A DNA stretch of 36,356 nucleotides. Source: an uncultured Prevotella sp. (GTDB lineage: Bacteria > Bacteroidota > Bacteroidia > Bacteroidales > Bacteroidaceae). The stretch spans positions 1 through 36,356 of the forward strand of contig CAKQDG010000012.1 in NCBI GenBank assembly GCA_934219025.1, read 5' to 3'. Position numbers and translations under genes: made by a program. The notes beneath the pieces were generated by a model. That model did no database searches. It was not told the DNA's origin and saw only the letters and a list, made by a program, of their open reading frames with translations. Below are positions 8,589 to 16,946 of this stretch, one piece after another; the stretch's first letter is position 1, and every line of letters begins with the position of its first letter.

Positions 8589-10862
8589 ATGAATATTGTA
8601 ATCGTAAACCAACCTTTGGGCAACCGTGGCGATGAGGCAGCTCATCGTGCGCTTGTCCGTGAGATAAACAAGAGATTCTCCGAAGCCAAGGTGGAGGTGT
8701 TCAGTCCTAACGGCAACCCGGAGATATTGAAGGAAATTGGAGTAAAGAATCCAAATAACTACTATAACTCGGAAAAGATAAGCTATAGGTTTTATTTTAT
8801 TATAAAATATATGCTTTATAGTCCAGTACTTTATCCTTTATGTAAATTACAACCTATTTTCAAGGCATGGATTAACAAGTTGAAATGGGCTGACGTGGTG
8901 GTCTGTGCGCCTGGTGGCATCTGCATGGGCGGGTTTATGAACTGGAGCCATGTGTCTTTCCTCGCCATTGCCAATTATTACCATAAGCCAATCATCTATT
9001 TCTGCCGTTCCATCGGTCCTTTCAGTGATGAGACCAAGGACAAAAAAGTGTTTAAGCGTGTAAGTATAGATTTACTTCGTCATTTTGACTATATTTCCTT
9101 ACGCGACGGAAAAAGCCAGAAACTCGCCGATTCGTTGGGTGTAAAATATCATTCTACGACCGATGCTGCATTCTTGGATAACACAGAAGTGGCTGTGCCG
9201 GAAGAGATAAAGAATGAAATCGGTGATAAAAAGTATATAGTCTTTGTGCCAAACAGTTTGACTTGGCATTTCTATTACAAGAACACGCCACAAGCTAACA
9301 TCGACAATTATTATATTGATGTTATCAAGCATATCGAGCAAAAATACCCAGATTGTCAGATAGTGATGCTTCCACAGACATTCATGAATCCTTCGTGGGG
9401 TAATGATGTGGATTATTTTCGTGCCCTTCATAAGCAATATCCGTCAAGCCATGTCACGGTCGTTGACGACATTTATGGCTCTGATGTGCAACAGGCTGTC
9501 ATCAAAGGGGCTGAGATGGTTATAGGTGCTCGCTATCATAGCGTGGTCTTCGCCATCAATCAGGCTCGACCATTCTGTGCCTTGAGTTATGAGCATAAGA
9601 TTGAGGGACTCTTGCAATTGCTTAATTCTACAGACAGCATGATTGACATCAAGGACATCTTTGCAGACAAGAATGTGCTTGCCAAGGCTACGGACAAGAC
9701 CATTTCCTTGATAGACAAAGCAATGGCAGACAAGAGCGACCGCACAATGCTCCGTGACCAGGCTAAAAACATAGCCTTGCGTCAGTTCGACAATATCGAA
9801 AAAGTAATTAGAAACAGATGCAAGAAAGAAATGAATGTAATGCAGAAGCAGCCTGCACGAAAGATTTGGATAGACTACTTGAAGGTGTTGGGAATGGTTC
9901 TTATTGTTTGGGGCCATTGCTCACCTTCCCATCTTTCGGCATTTGCCTATGCCTTCGATGTGCAATTGTTCTTTTGGGTGTCGGGATATCTTACCAAGAA
10001 CAAAATCTTGCCGTGGCGCGAATTCTTTGCCAAGTCGTTGCGCACACTCTTTGTTCCGATGATACTCATTTGTTTGATTGCCTTATGCTTGTCTGCGGTG
10101 ATGGGACGAAGCGAGTGGACAAATCTCCCATACTCTTTGGTGCTTGTATTGGCAGGATTTCATTCTTTTGATGGCATACTTGGCTGTGGTGCTATGTGGT
10201 TTGTCTATACACTGATACTTATAAGGGTTATTCACAATTTGACGGTAGGAAAATACAGGTTGCAGTTTCTTATAACTGCAGTTTTTCTGTCTTTAGCTAT
10301 GCTGTTCAATAGATTTAGCATCGAAGTGGCTAATGCTTGGATTGATTTGTTATTGGCTTATCCTTTCTTCTTTGTAGGAAATCTGTGCGCCAATGCCAGC
10401 TCGTTACGGGTAGCAAATAAATTAGTTGGAATTACCCCCCCCATAAAGCAAACTCTCCTACAATGTCTGATTGTCATGGTCTTGATTCTTGTAGTGTATT
10501 GCATATCAGAAGTTAATTGTATCGTATATATGTATCAAGGAGCCTATGGCGAAAATATGGCATTGTTTATGACAGGTGGCTTGGCAGGTATATGGATGAT
10601 GGTGATCGCGAGTCGATGGCTTGAAAAACTTTCTCCAGATAAGGTTGCTGTCCTTTCTTCGGGAACAATTCTGATGCTTGGTTTTCAAAGCCACTTTTTC
10701 AGACTGCTGACAGCAGTGTTGCAGAAAATAGGTATAACCAGAGAGTTATGGTCTTTTGACTTCATTACCTTGCTGGGTAGTATATTCATAGTCATTGTGT
10801 TTTATCCTATCATTCTTTTTGTAAAACGTTATTGCCCGATATTGATGGGCATGAGAAAATAA
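8589..10862 (+). CDS. Fusion: polysaccharide pyruvyltransferase + acyltransferase-3
   Basis: A 757-residue two-domain protein. Residues 1 to about 405 are a polysaccharide pyruvyltransferase (PF04230 type), with the N-terminal GNRGDEAAH (11-19), CAPGGICMGG, and GARYHSVVFA starting at 313 with H317. These enzymes add pyruvate ketals from PEP to sugars. From about residue 424 (RKIWIDYLKVLGMVLIVWGH) to the end it is an acyltransferase-3 membrane protein with about ten hydrophobic segments, the type that O-acetylates polysaccharides. The join at 405-424 contains M415 and M418, as if two adjacent genes became fused; internal re-initiation there is possible. A run of eight C at 10435-10442 lies in the acyltransferase part. 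Confidence 0.88.
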   Translation: MNIVIVNQPLGNRGDEAAHRALVREINKRFSEAKVEVFSPNGNPEILKEIGVKNPNNYYNSEKISYRFYFIIKYMLYSPVLYPLCKLQPIFKAWINKLKWADVVVCAPGGICMGGFMNWSHVSFLAIANYYHKPIIYFCRSIGPFSDETKDKKVFKRVSIDLLRHFDYISLRDGKSQKLADSLGVKYHSTTDAAFLDNTEVAVPEEIKNEIGDKKYIVFVPNSLTWHFYYKNTPQANIDNYYIDVIKHIEQKYPDCQIVMLPQTFMNPSWGNDVDYFRALHKQYPSSHVTVVDDIYGSDVQQAVIKGAEMVIGARYHSVVFAINQARPFCALSYEHKIEGLLQLLNSTDSMIDIKDIFADKNVLAKATDKTISLIDKAMADKSDRTMLRDQAKNIALRQFDNIEKVIRNRCKKEMNVMQKQPARKIWIDYLKVLGMVLIVWGHCSPSHLSAFAYAFDVQLFFWVSGYLTKNKILPWREFFAKSLRTLFVPMILICLIALCLSAVMGRSEWTNLPYSLVLVLAGFHSFDGILGCGAMWFVYTLILIRVIHNLTVGKYRLQFLITAVFLSLAMLFNRFSIEVANAWIDLLLAYPFFFVGNLCANASSLRVANKLVGITPPIKQTLLQCLIVMVLILVVYCISEVNCIVYMYQGAYGENMALFMTGGLAGIWMMVIASRWLEKLSPDKVAVLSSGTILMLGFQSHFFRLLTAVLQKIGITRELWSFDFITLLGSIFIVIVFYPIILFVKRYCPILMGMRK
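10435..10442. repeat. C8 homopolymer in the acyltransferase domain
   Basis: Eight consecutive C encode the end of T616 plus P617-P618 of the pyruvyltransferase/acyltransferase fusion. The frame is intact in this sequence (ON state). A one-base slip would leave the pyruvyltransferase domain whole but break the last quarter of the acyltransferase. Confidence 0.8.
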
Positions 10863-10868
10863 ATATTC

Positions 10869-11618
10869 ATGAAACGAATTAAGCAAGATACATTGCTCTT
10901 TTTGACGGCTTGCGTGCATCCCAAGGGAATGGCGCAGACTGCACTTCAAAACGGCAATGTGCGACTACAACAATATCTTGATGCTATCAGGTTTTATTTG
11001 GATGAATATTCTTATAGAATCTTGGTCGTTGAGAATACGGAAGTGGATTTGTCTTCTTATTTTGAGGAAGAAATCAATGCTGGTAAATTGGAGTGTATGA
11101 CCTTTGATGGCAACAGCTTCGACAGAAAATTGGGTAAGGGATATGGTGAAGGTTTGATTATCAATTATGCTTTTCAGCATTCTCGTTTTATCAAAGAATG
11201 TAAGTATTTGATAAAGGTTTCCGGAAGACATCGAGTGTTGAATCTCAATTCCATCATGTCTGTCTCGGAATGGTTCTTGAACGAAAAAGATGACTTGGTG
11301 GTTTGTGAGGTGAAACCTAAAAAGAAATTTGCTCGGAGCGATTGCTATATAGCTTCGAAGTCTTTTTATGAGAAGTATCTTAATGAGGGGTTGAGGCATT
11401 GTGATGATAGCAAAGATATTTGGTTTGAGAATGTTCTTTATAGATGTATTACGCAGTCTCGCAAGGAGGGCTTCCAGTTCCTTTATATTCCTTTTGCCCT
11501 TGACCAAAGAGGATACTCTGGTACCAGCGGTGAGAAAATAGCGAAGACTAGACTGAGAATGAAATTGCATTTCTTTGCAAATATGTTGTATTATAAAATT
11601 GGAGGGGGAAAAGTATGA
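10869..11618 (+). CDS. Probable glycosyltransferase-like protein of a polysaccharide locus
   Basis: A 249-residue soluble protein with an N-terminal LLFLTACVHPKGM strand, a following RILVVENTEVDLSSYF segment and the central KGYGEGLIINYAFQHSRFI. A later 'YLIKVSGRHRVLNLNSI' piece resembles segments seen in small polysaccharide-locus transferases that bind sugar nucleotides. No clear DxD is visible. It starts 6 nt after the fusion gene, and its stop overlaps the ATG of the polymerase candidate (ATGA at 11615-11618), so translation is probably coupled. I call it a glycosyltransferase candidate from context and fold-like pattern only. An acceptor-modifying enzyme is equally possible. Confidence 0.5.
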   Translation: MKRIKQDTLLFLTACVHPKGMAQTALQNGNVRLQQYLDAIRFYLDEYSYRILVVENTEVDLSSYFEEEINAGKLECMTFDGNSFDRKLGKGYGEGLIINYAFQHSRFIKECKYLIKVSGRHRVLNLNSIMSVSEWFLNEKDDLVVCEVKPKKKFARSDCYIASKSFYEKYLNEGLRHCDDSKDIWFENVLYRCITQSRKEGFQFLYIPFALDQRGYSGTSGEKIAKTRLRMKLHFFANMLYYKIGGGKV

Positions 11619-12952
11619 TAGGATATGCACTTTTGGGACTGGCAATATTACTATATCCATATTTTAAGAAATGGAGTTTATTATTGTTCATTGCATTTTG
11701 TTGTAGTGGCTTTCAAGTTCTAAATCAAATTGTATTGGGTTCAAAACCAGCCGATTTGGCTGCAATCTATACTATAGTAATATGTGTATATTCTTTTTTT
11801 GCAGAAAAAGGGAACTATGAAAATGACCTTGTACATAGATTGTTTAAAGTTTTTATCGTTTTTTTTATACTATCCGTATTATTTTCCCTATTTCATTATG
11901 GTTTCACATTGATACAAGTCATTCAAGGAAGTCGAATGCATTGGACTTTCTTAAGTTTCTATTTCTTGCAGAAAACGAGAAATGAAGATGTAGAATGGAT
12001 TGTGAATAAAATAATACGCATTACTATTTTTGTAGCTGTTTTGTACATAATTCAGGTATTGACAAATTTACCAGTGTTGCCATATGTTGTTGAAAACAAT
12101 ATAGATAGTGCAACAGGTATCGGAAGATATTATAACTATCCATATTTCTTAGGATTCGTAATTTATGCAGTTGCTATATTTCCTGATAAATTCAAGATAA
12201 AAAGAAAAAATATTTGTTTGGTAATTTTGTTTTTATCCCTTCTTTGTACACAGGGAAGAACAATGATGATTTCCTTGACTCTCATGTTGTTTATAGGATT
12301 GTGGCTAAATGGTCATAGAACAAAGCTTTTGAAAATTGGCATTGGATTGGGTATTTTCCTGTTGCCTTTTGCTGATTTAATTACTGCAAGATTTTCTGCA
12401 GGAGGTGGTACGGACTCAGATATAAAAACTATAATAAATGGAACCTTTATGAATGACATTGACTCAAGATCAAGTTCAGGTTATATAGGTGGAACTATGA
12501 GTTATCGCTTTGCTTGGATTTATGAACGAGCGGAATATCTTTCAAAAAGGCCTTTATCTGAGAATATATTTGGATTAGGTATGATTTCAGAATCGCAATC
12601 CGCATTGGTGAATAGTATGTATAAGTTTAATCTTGGATTGGTTCAAGAAAATGGATACAGAACACAAATAAGTACTCCGGATATATCATATGGAAACTTC
12701 TTAACTCAATTTGGATATCTTGGAGGATTGCTTTTAATCATATTTTGGGCTTCTATATTATGTAAGCTTTATGTAAATCGCAATATGAATCCTATCATAT
12801 TTAGTACAATGTTATTTGTGCTTTATTACTTCGTAAATTCTTTTGCTGGTTCCACTATTTCTAATATGTATAGTTTAGGATTTCCGTACCTTGTTTTATC
12901 ATTGATCTATAAAAAGAAAAAGAATCAAAAAATATTATCCGCGACAGTATGA
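11615..12952 (+). CDS. O-antigen/capsule polymerase candidate, Wzy-like
   Basis: A 445-residue integral membrane protein with about 10-12 hydrophobic helices. A large polar loop lies near residues 265-330 (from TARFSAGGGTDSD through RSSSGYIGG to YRFAWIYERAEYLSKRP and FGLG). This loop, placed late between TM helices, is the usual layout of Wzy polymerases and O-antigen ligases, which join lipid-linked repeat units in the periplasm. The gene is clearly more AT-rich than its neighbours, which is common for Wzy genes exchanged between strains. ATG overlaps the previous stop and its own TGA overlaps the next ATG. Wzy is favoured over WaaL by its place inside the cluster; primary sequence cannot decide. 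Confidence 0.8.
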   Translation: MIGYALLGLAILLYPYFKKWSLLLFIAFCCSGFQVLNQIVLGSKPADLAAIYTIVICVYSFFAEKGNYENDLVHRLFKVFIVFFILSVLFSLFHYGFTLIQVIQGSRMHWTFLSFYFLQKTRNEDVEWIVNKIIRITIFVAVLYIIQVLTNLPVLPYVVENNIDSATGIGRYYNYPYFLGFVIYAVAIFPDKFKIKRKNICLVILFLSLLCTQGRTMMISLTLMLFIGLWLNGHRTKLLKIGIGLGIFLLPFADLITARFSAGGGTDSDIKTIINGTFMNDIDSRSSSGYIGGTMSYRFAWIYERAEYLSKRPLSENIFGLGMISESQSALVNSMYKFNLGLVQENGYRTQISTPDISYGNFLTQFGYLGGLLLIIFWASILCKLYVNRNMNPIIFSTMLFVLYYFVNSFAGSTISNMYSLGFPYLVLSLIYKKKKNQKILSATV

Positions 12953-13617
12953 AACACCTTGCAGAAAAACTTTTTTCCCTTCCAAAGAGTCTTTATGTCA
13001 GTATGAAACTCTTTCCGATACACCAAGCTTTTCGCATACCTATATTGGTGAGATTCAACACTAAACTGACATGTCTCACAGGTAATGTAAAAATCAAATC
13101 GGGGGGGGCAAGAACAGCCATGCTGACCATTGGCTTTGGACAGGTTGGAATCATTGATAAAAAATATGAACGTTCCATTGTGCAAATTGGCGGAACGTTG
13201 ATATTAAACGGCAAGGTAAACTTTGGAACAGGCAGTAAACTTTGTGTCACAAAGAATGGCCTCCTAACCATAGGTGCCAATTTTGTAAACACAGCAAAGA
13301 CAACAATTATTTGTGACAACAAAATACGCATAGGTGACAATGTGTTAGTGTCGTGGGACACCCTCATTATGGATACGGATTGGCATTCGGTAACTAATAC
13401 TGAAACCAACGAAACTTATCCTTGTGTAGGAGAGATTGCCATAGGAAATAATGTATGGTTAGGTTGTAGGGCTGTGGTATTGAAAAACTCCGTTGTCCCT
13501 GATGGTTGTGTGGTTGCTGCCAATACCCTTGTCAACAAAGCTTTCTGTCAGGAGAATACCCTCTTGGCTGGAAATCCTGCGAGAGAGAAAAAGCAAAACA
13601 TAACACGCAAATTATAA
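12949..13617 (+). CDS. LbetaH (hexapeptide repeat) acyltransferase
   Basis: A 222-residue left-handed beta-helix acyltransferase. The C-terminal half carries hexapeptide-type turns: IRIGDNVLVSWDTLIMDTDW followed by HSV with a likely catalytic His, then GEIAIGNNVWLGCRAVVLKN, and the closing NTLLAGNPAREKK. Such enzymes transfer acetyl or other acyl groups from CoA to sugars. The N-terminal ~90 residues are less regular. The start overlaps the polymerase stop (ATGA). Residues S51-G52-G53-A54 are coded by a G8 run at 13101-13108, early enough that any one-base slip would remove the whole catalytic domain. Confidence 0.88.
   Translation: MKHLAEKLFSLPKSLYVSMKLFPIHQAFRIPILVRFNTKLTCLTGNVKIKSGGARTAMLTIGFGQVGIIDKKYERSIVQIGGTLILNGKVNFGTGSKLCVTKNGLLTIGANFVNTAKTTIICDNKIRIGDNVLVSWDTLIMDTDWHSVTNTETNETYPCVGEIAIGNNVWLGCRAVVLKNSVVPDGCVVAANTLVNKAFCQENTLLAGNPAREKKQNITRKL
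13101..13108. repeat. G8 homopolymer in the LbetaH acyltransferase
   Basis: Eight consecutive G across codons 51-54 of the 222-codon acyltransferase gene. The reading frame is open here. Length change by one base would truncate the protein before its hexapeptide repeats. Confidence 0.8.
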
Positions 13618-13620
13618 TAA

Positions 13621-14688
13621 ATGAAAATAGTACATATAGAATCAGGTCTGGGCAACCAGATGCTTAGTTATTGTGAATACTTGGCATTGAAGAGCCTTCA
13701 TCCCGACGAGGATATATACATAGAGACGATGATATACGACATTCCCGAATGTAACGAGGTCATCAAGCAATGGAATGGTTATGAACTGAAGCGTATCTTC
13801 GGGATTGATGCTCCTAACATCAAGGAGCGATTTACGGAAGAGCAGTGGAGACAAATCATGTACGAGGTGCATGCTTCGGAGTTCTGGGACAAAAACTGGA
13901 ACTATCCAGTGTATATCACCTATGCCCTGCGCAATGCCGGGCTTGACATTCGGAATATCCGTGGCGATTTCGAGTTGAAGGTAGCTACACGAAATCTCAA
14001 TATGAAGGTGGAATATAAGCCTACGCTGAAAGAACGACTGATAGACTCGCCTATGGGCGACTGGCTCGTACGTAACTACCGCACCATTCGCAAGAAGCAT
14101 CTCATCGCACGCAACAGTTATTATCATGAAGTGTTTTATGAAGGCGACGACAATGTTTTCACCGGTCAGCGACTTTCGCTGAAAAAAAAAGGCAGTGGTA
14201 TGGATCTGATAGAGAAAGAAGTGAGGAAGGCTTTCGTTTTCCCTGAGTTCAAGGACTCGCAAAACAAGGAGATGGCAGTTTTCCTCGACGGTTGCAATGC
14301 CGTTGCCATCCATGCACGCCGTGGCGATATGCTTGGCTGCAATGGCTACTGCTATAAGTTCGGCTACTTCAAACGCGCCATCAAGCACATCAAAAAAAAC
14401 GTGGAGAATCCTGTATTTGTCTTCTTCTGCGACCCTGGAAGTGTGGCATGGTGTAAGCAGAATGCCGACATTTTTAACCTTGACTTCAAGAACGACAAGG
14501 TATATTTCGTGGATTGGAACAAGGGCGAGGAGAGCTTTCGTGATATGCAGCTCATGTCGCACTGCAAGCATGCCGTCATCACCAACAGTTCTTTCGGCTG
14601 GTGGGGAGCGTTCTTCATCCAGAATCCTGGCAAGATAACTATCTCTCCTAAACAGGAGATTTCCACCAATACTACTTATCATTGTTAA
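13621..14688 (+). CDS. Alpha-1,2-fucosyltransferase-like, GT11
   Basis: A 355-residue GT11-type glycosyltransferase. The N-terminus MKIVHIESGLGNQMLSYCEY has the family's GLGNQM motif. The GDP-fucose site HARRGD is at 231-236, and the C-terminal NSSFGWWGA at 322-330. The family moves L-fucose from GDP-fucose to the 2-position of galactose or a similar acceptor. It fits with gmd and fcl at the start of the window, which supply GDP-fucose. The start is 3 nt after the LbetaH gene. The coding sequence contains A9 (14182-14190) and A8 (14392-14399) runs. The sequence is richer in G+C than the adjoining polymerase gene. Confidence 0.92.
   Translation: MKIVHIESGLGNQMLSYCEYLALKSLHPDEDIYIETMIYDIPECNEVIKQWNGYELKRIFGIDAPNIKERFTEEQWRQIMYEVHASEFWDKNWNYPVYITYALRNAGLDIRNIRGDFELKVATRNLNMKVEYKPTLKERLIDSPMGDWLVRNYRTIRKKHLIARNSYYHEVFYEGDDNVFTGQRLSLKKKGSGMDLIEKEVRKAFVFPEFKDSQNKEMAVFLDGCNAVAIHARRGDMLGCNGYCYKFGYFKRAIKHIKKNVENPVFVFFCDPGSVAWCKQNADIFNLDFKNDKVYFVDWNKGEESFRDMQLMSHCKHAVITNSSFGWWGAFFIQNPGKITISPKQEISTNTTYHC
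14182..14190. repeat. A9 homopolymer in the fucosyltransferase
   Basis: Nine A in a row inside the GT11 gene, reading Lys codons after SL (LSLKKKGSG). A8 follows at 14392-14399. Poly-A runs are common in AT-rich genomes, so this is weaker evidence of slippage than the G or C runs. Confidence 0.6.
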
Positions 14689-15677
14689 TGACAACAGAAA
14701 TGGAAAATAAGATATTATATTCAATCATAACACCTGTGTACAACAGGGCTGACTGCATCATGAGATGTATGCAGAGCGTGGAGAAATCCATGCATACTCA
14801 ATTCGGGGGGGGTAATGTAGAACAGGTGATAGTAGATGACGGCTCTTCCGACTCAACGGCTTCTATCGTAGAAGAATATGCCAAGGAGCATTCCCATGTT
14901 GTGTTTGTGAAGTTCCCTCAAAACAAAGGTACCAATGCCGCTCGTAATGAGGCAATACGCAGGGCTAAGGGCAAATGGATTGTCATACTCGACAGTGATG
15001 ACTACTTTTGTGACACGGCACTCACCGACATAGATAAGACCATCCGTGAAAATCCTTCCTTCGGACATTATGCTTTTGCTGCCGATGATATGCAGGGATA
15101 TTATAAGGATAATCTGATTATAAAGGGGGCGAGCCAAAAGGTGTTAAACTATCCCGACTTCTTGAATGGCTATGTGAATTGTGACTTCATCCATGTGATG
15201 CAGCGAGAGGTGTTGCTCCGCCATCCTTTTGATGAGCAACTGAGGATATATGAGGGACTGTTCTTCTTGTTGTTTTATAGAGATGTGCATCATGTGCTGT
15301 TCACCAATAAGGTGGTGACAATAAGAGAGAGGCAGAGAACTGACTCTGTTACCCGAGATACCATCAGAATCCATAAGGATGTAATTCGCAAGAATGCTTT
15401 AAGACAGGAATTGATGTTGAAGCACTTTGAGGATGATATGTTATCGTTGGGAATGAACAAAAAACTCCATGCCGTGAAAATGTCATTGTATGAGGATTAT
15501 GTCCTTTTGGGAGAGTATGGCAAGGCTAAGGCTTTGAATCTGGTCTCATTCAATGGCAAGAGAGAAAAATTGCTTAGTGTAGTTTGCCGTTCACGTACAG
15601 GTTGGTGTTGCCGTAAGCTGTTGCAGGTTTATCTTCTGTTGAAATATCAATTATTGAAGAAAAAACTTAATGTATAA
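14688..15677 (+). CDS. Glycosyltransferase family 2
   Basis: A 329-residue GT-A enzyme. The ATG at 14688 overlaps the fucosyltransferase stop (TAATG); a TTG at 14682 and an ATG at 14700 are alternative starts. The N-terminal domain has SIITPVYNR, the nucleotide-binding D50-D51 in VDDGSSDS, GTNAARNEAI and the metal-binding DSDD at 92-95. It probably adds one sugar to the lipid-linked repeat unit on the cytoplasmic face. Residues G40-G42, just before the first active-site Asp pair, are encoded by a G8 run (14805-14812), so a one-base slip would abolish the enzyme. The C-terminal 100 residues are basic and may touch the membrane. Confidence 0.92.
   Translation: MTTEMENKILYSIITPVYNRADCIMRCMQSVEKSMHTQFGGGNVEQVIVDDGSSDSTASIVEEYAKEHSHVVFVKFPQNKGTNAARNEAIRRAKGKWIVILDSDDYFCDTALTDIDKTIRENPSFGHYAFAADDMQGYYKDNLIIKGASQKVLNYPDFLNGYVNCDFIHVMQREVLLRHPFDEQLRIYEGLFFLLFYRDVHHVLFTNKVVTIRERQRTDSVTRDTIRIHKDVIRKNALRQELMLKHFEDDMLSLGMNKKLHAVKMSLYEDYVLLGEYGKAKALNLVSFNGKREKLLSVVCRSRTGWCCRKLLQVYLLLKYQLLKKKLNV
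14805..14812. repeat. G8 homopolymer in the GT2 gene
   Basis: Eight G at codons 40-42, in frame in this sequence. It is the third G/C octamer within about 4.4 kb, all inside polysaccharide genes. Confidence 0.8.
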
Positions 15678-15682
15678 GAAAA

Positions 15683-16750
15683 ATGAAAATATTACATGTT
15701 ATATGGTCTTTTAACTTTGGTGGTATTGAAACCATGTTGGTGAATATCGCTAATGAGCAGGTTGCTTTAGGACATGAGATTGGCATCTTGGTGGTTGACG
15801 CAGGAAAGACGAATCCGGATTTGGTTAAAACATTAAATACTCGTATTCAGTTGTTTTGTGCTAAAAGAAAATGGGGAGTTAAGGATATTTTCGCAATATT
15901 CAGATTGAATAAAATCATAGGTGAATTCAATCCAGATGTCATCCACCTTCATAGTTCGTCCATTTTTAAATATTTGTATCCTCGCTATCGAAAGTTTAGC
16001 AACGTTACTCTTCATGACCTTTGTAATAAAGCGAATACCGATTATATAGAGAAGGTACCCCGGGTTTTTTCGATATCACAATCTGTAGCGCAGGATTTGA
16101 TACAAAAGAAAGGGGTAGCATCTATAGTAAATCCTAATGGTATCAGACCAGAGCTAATCAAAACGAAAAATACAACGAGAAATAGTAGCTTGTTTAGACT
16201 CGTTCAAGTTAGTAGATTGGAACACTTGAAGAAAGGTCAACATATTTTGATTGAGGCAGGAAAACGACTATTGGATAATGGAATCACAAATTTTGCCATA
16301 GATTTTATTGGTAATGGTGACTCTTTGGAGTACTTACAGCAGTTGGTTAAAAACAATAATATGGAAGGGTATGTTCATTTCCTAGGAAACAAAGACCAAA
16401 AATATATCTACGAAAATCTTTGTAGCTATGACCTTTTTGTTCAGCCAAGTATCTATGAAGGCTTTGGATTGACAGTCGCCGAGGCTATGGCTGCAAAAGT
16501 TCCTGTGTTGGTATCTTCGGGACAGGGACCTGAGGAAGTGATTAATGATGGAAGATATGGCTACGTTTTTAGTAATTCAGATATTGAAGATTGTGCAGAA
16601 AAATTGACTATGTTTATAGAAGGCAGAGATGATAAATCTTTGATAGAAAAGGCTTTCCTGCGAGTATGGAATTTGTATGATGTCAAGGTGACAACTCAAA
16701 CATATATTGAAAAATATATCAAGAAGCCGGATGGTCTTTGTTCTGATTAA
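15683..16750 (+). CDS. Glycosyltransferase family 4
   Basis: A 355-residue GT-B enzyme. The N-terminal Rossmann domain begins MKILHVIWSFNFGGIETMLV, with HLHSS near residue 91. The C-terminal domain has the donor-binding E259-x7-E267 in EGFGLTVAEAMAAKVPVLV. Retaining GT4 enzymes add hexoses or deoxy-hexoses to lipid-linked intermediates. It follows the GT2 gene by 5 nt. A 196-nt spacer follows before the ATPase gene at 16947, one of the longest gaps in the cluster and a possible transcript boundary. No clear terminator hairpin is visible there. Confidence 0.92.
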   Translation: MKILHVIWSFNFGGIETMLVNIANEQVALGHEIGILVVDAGKTNPDLVKTLNTRIQLFCAKRKWGVKDIFAIFRLNKIIGEFNPDVIHLHSSSIFKYLYPRYRKFSNVTLHDLCNKANTDYIEKVPRVFSISQSVAQDLIQKKGVASIVNPNGIRPELIKTKNTTRNSSLFRLVQVSRLEHLKKGQHILIEAGKRLLDNGITNFAIDFIGNGDSLEYLQQLVKNNNMEGYVHFLGNKDQKYIYENLCSYDLFVQPSIYEGFGLTVAEAMAAKVPVLVSSGQGPEEVINDGRYGYVFSNSDIEDCAEKLTMFIEGRDDKSLIEKAFLRVWNLYDVKVTTQTYIEKYIKKPDGLCSD

Positions 16751-16946
16751 AAAAAGCGAATCAAACTTGTTTAAACAGTACAGAGTACAACAGAAATATC
16801 CGATTGGCTATACATAAATAATTGGTAAACAGTGTGTTTTACAACTATACATGTCGGCTTCATCAGCTCCTTTAAAATCGTTTAATTTGAGATTCACACG
16901 AAATAAAAGTCTGCTAATTTAAGGATTACGTGAAAACATTACACTT

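Noticed and set aside
13642..14724. 360-codon minus-strand open frame opposite the fucosyltransferase
   Set aside because: The plus strand carries unmistakable GT11 motifs; the antisense frame has no recognisable domain and results from codon bias.
16751..16946. Possible Bacteroidota-type promoter (TTAATTTG near 16880) before the ATPase gene
   Set aside because: One mismatch to TAnnTTTG and no convincing -33 TTTG at the right distance. The gap may still hold a promoter, but I cannot support one.
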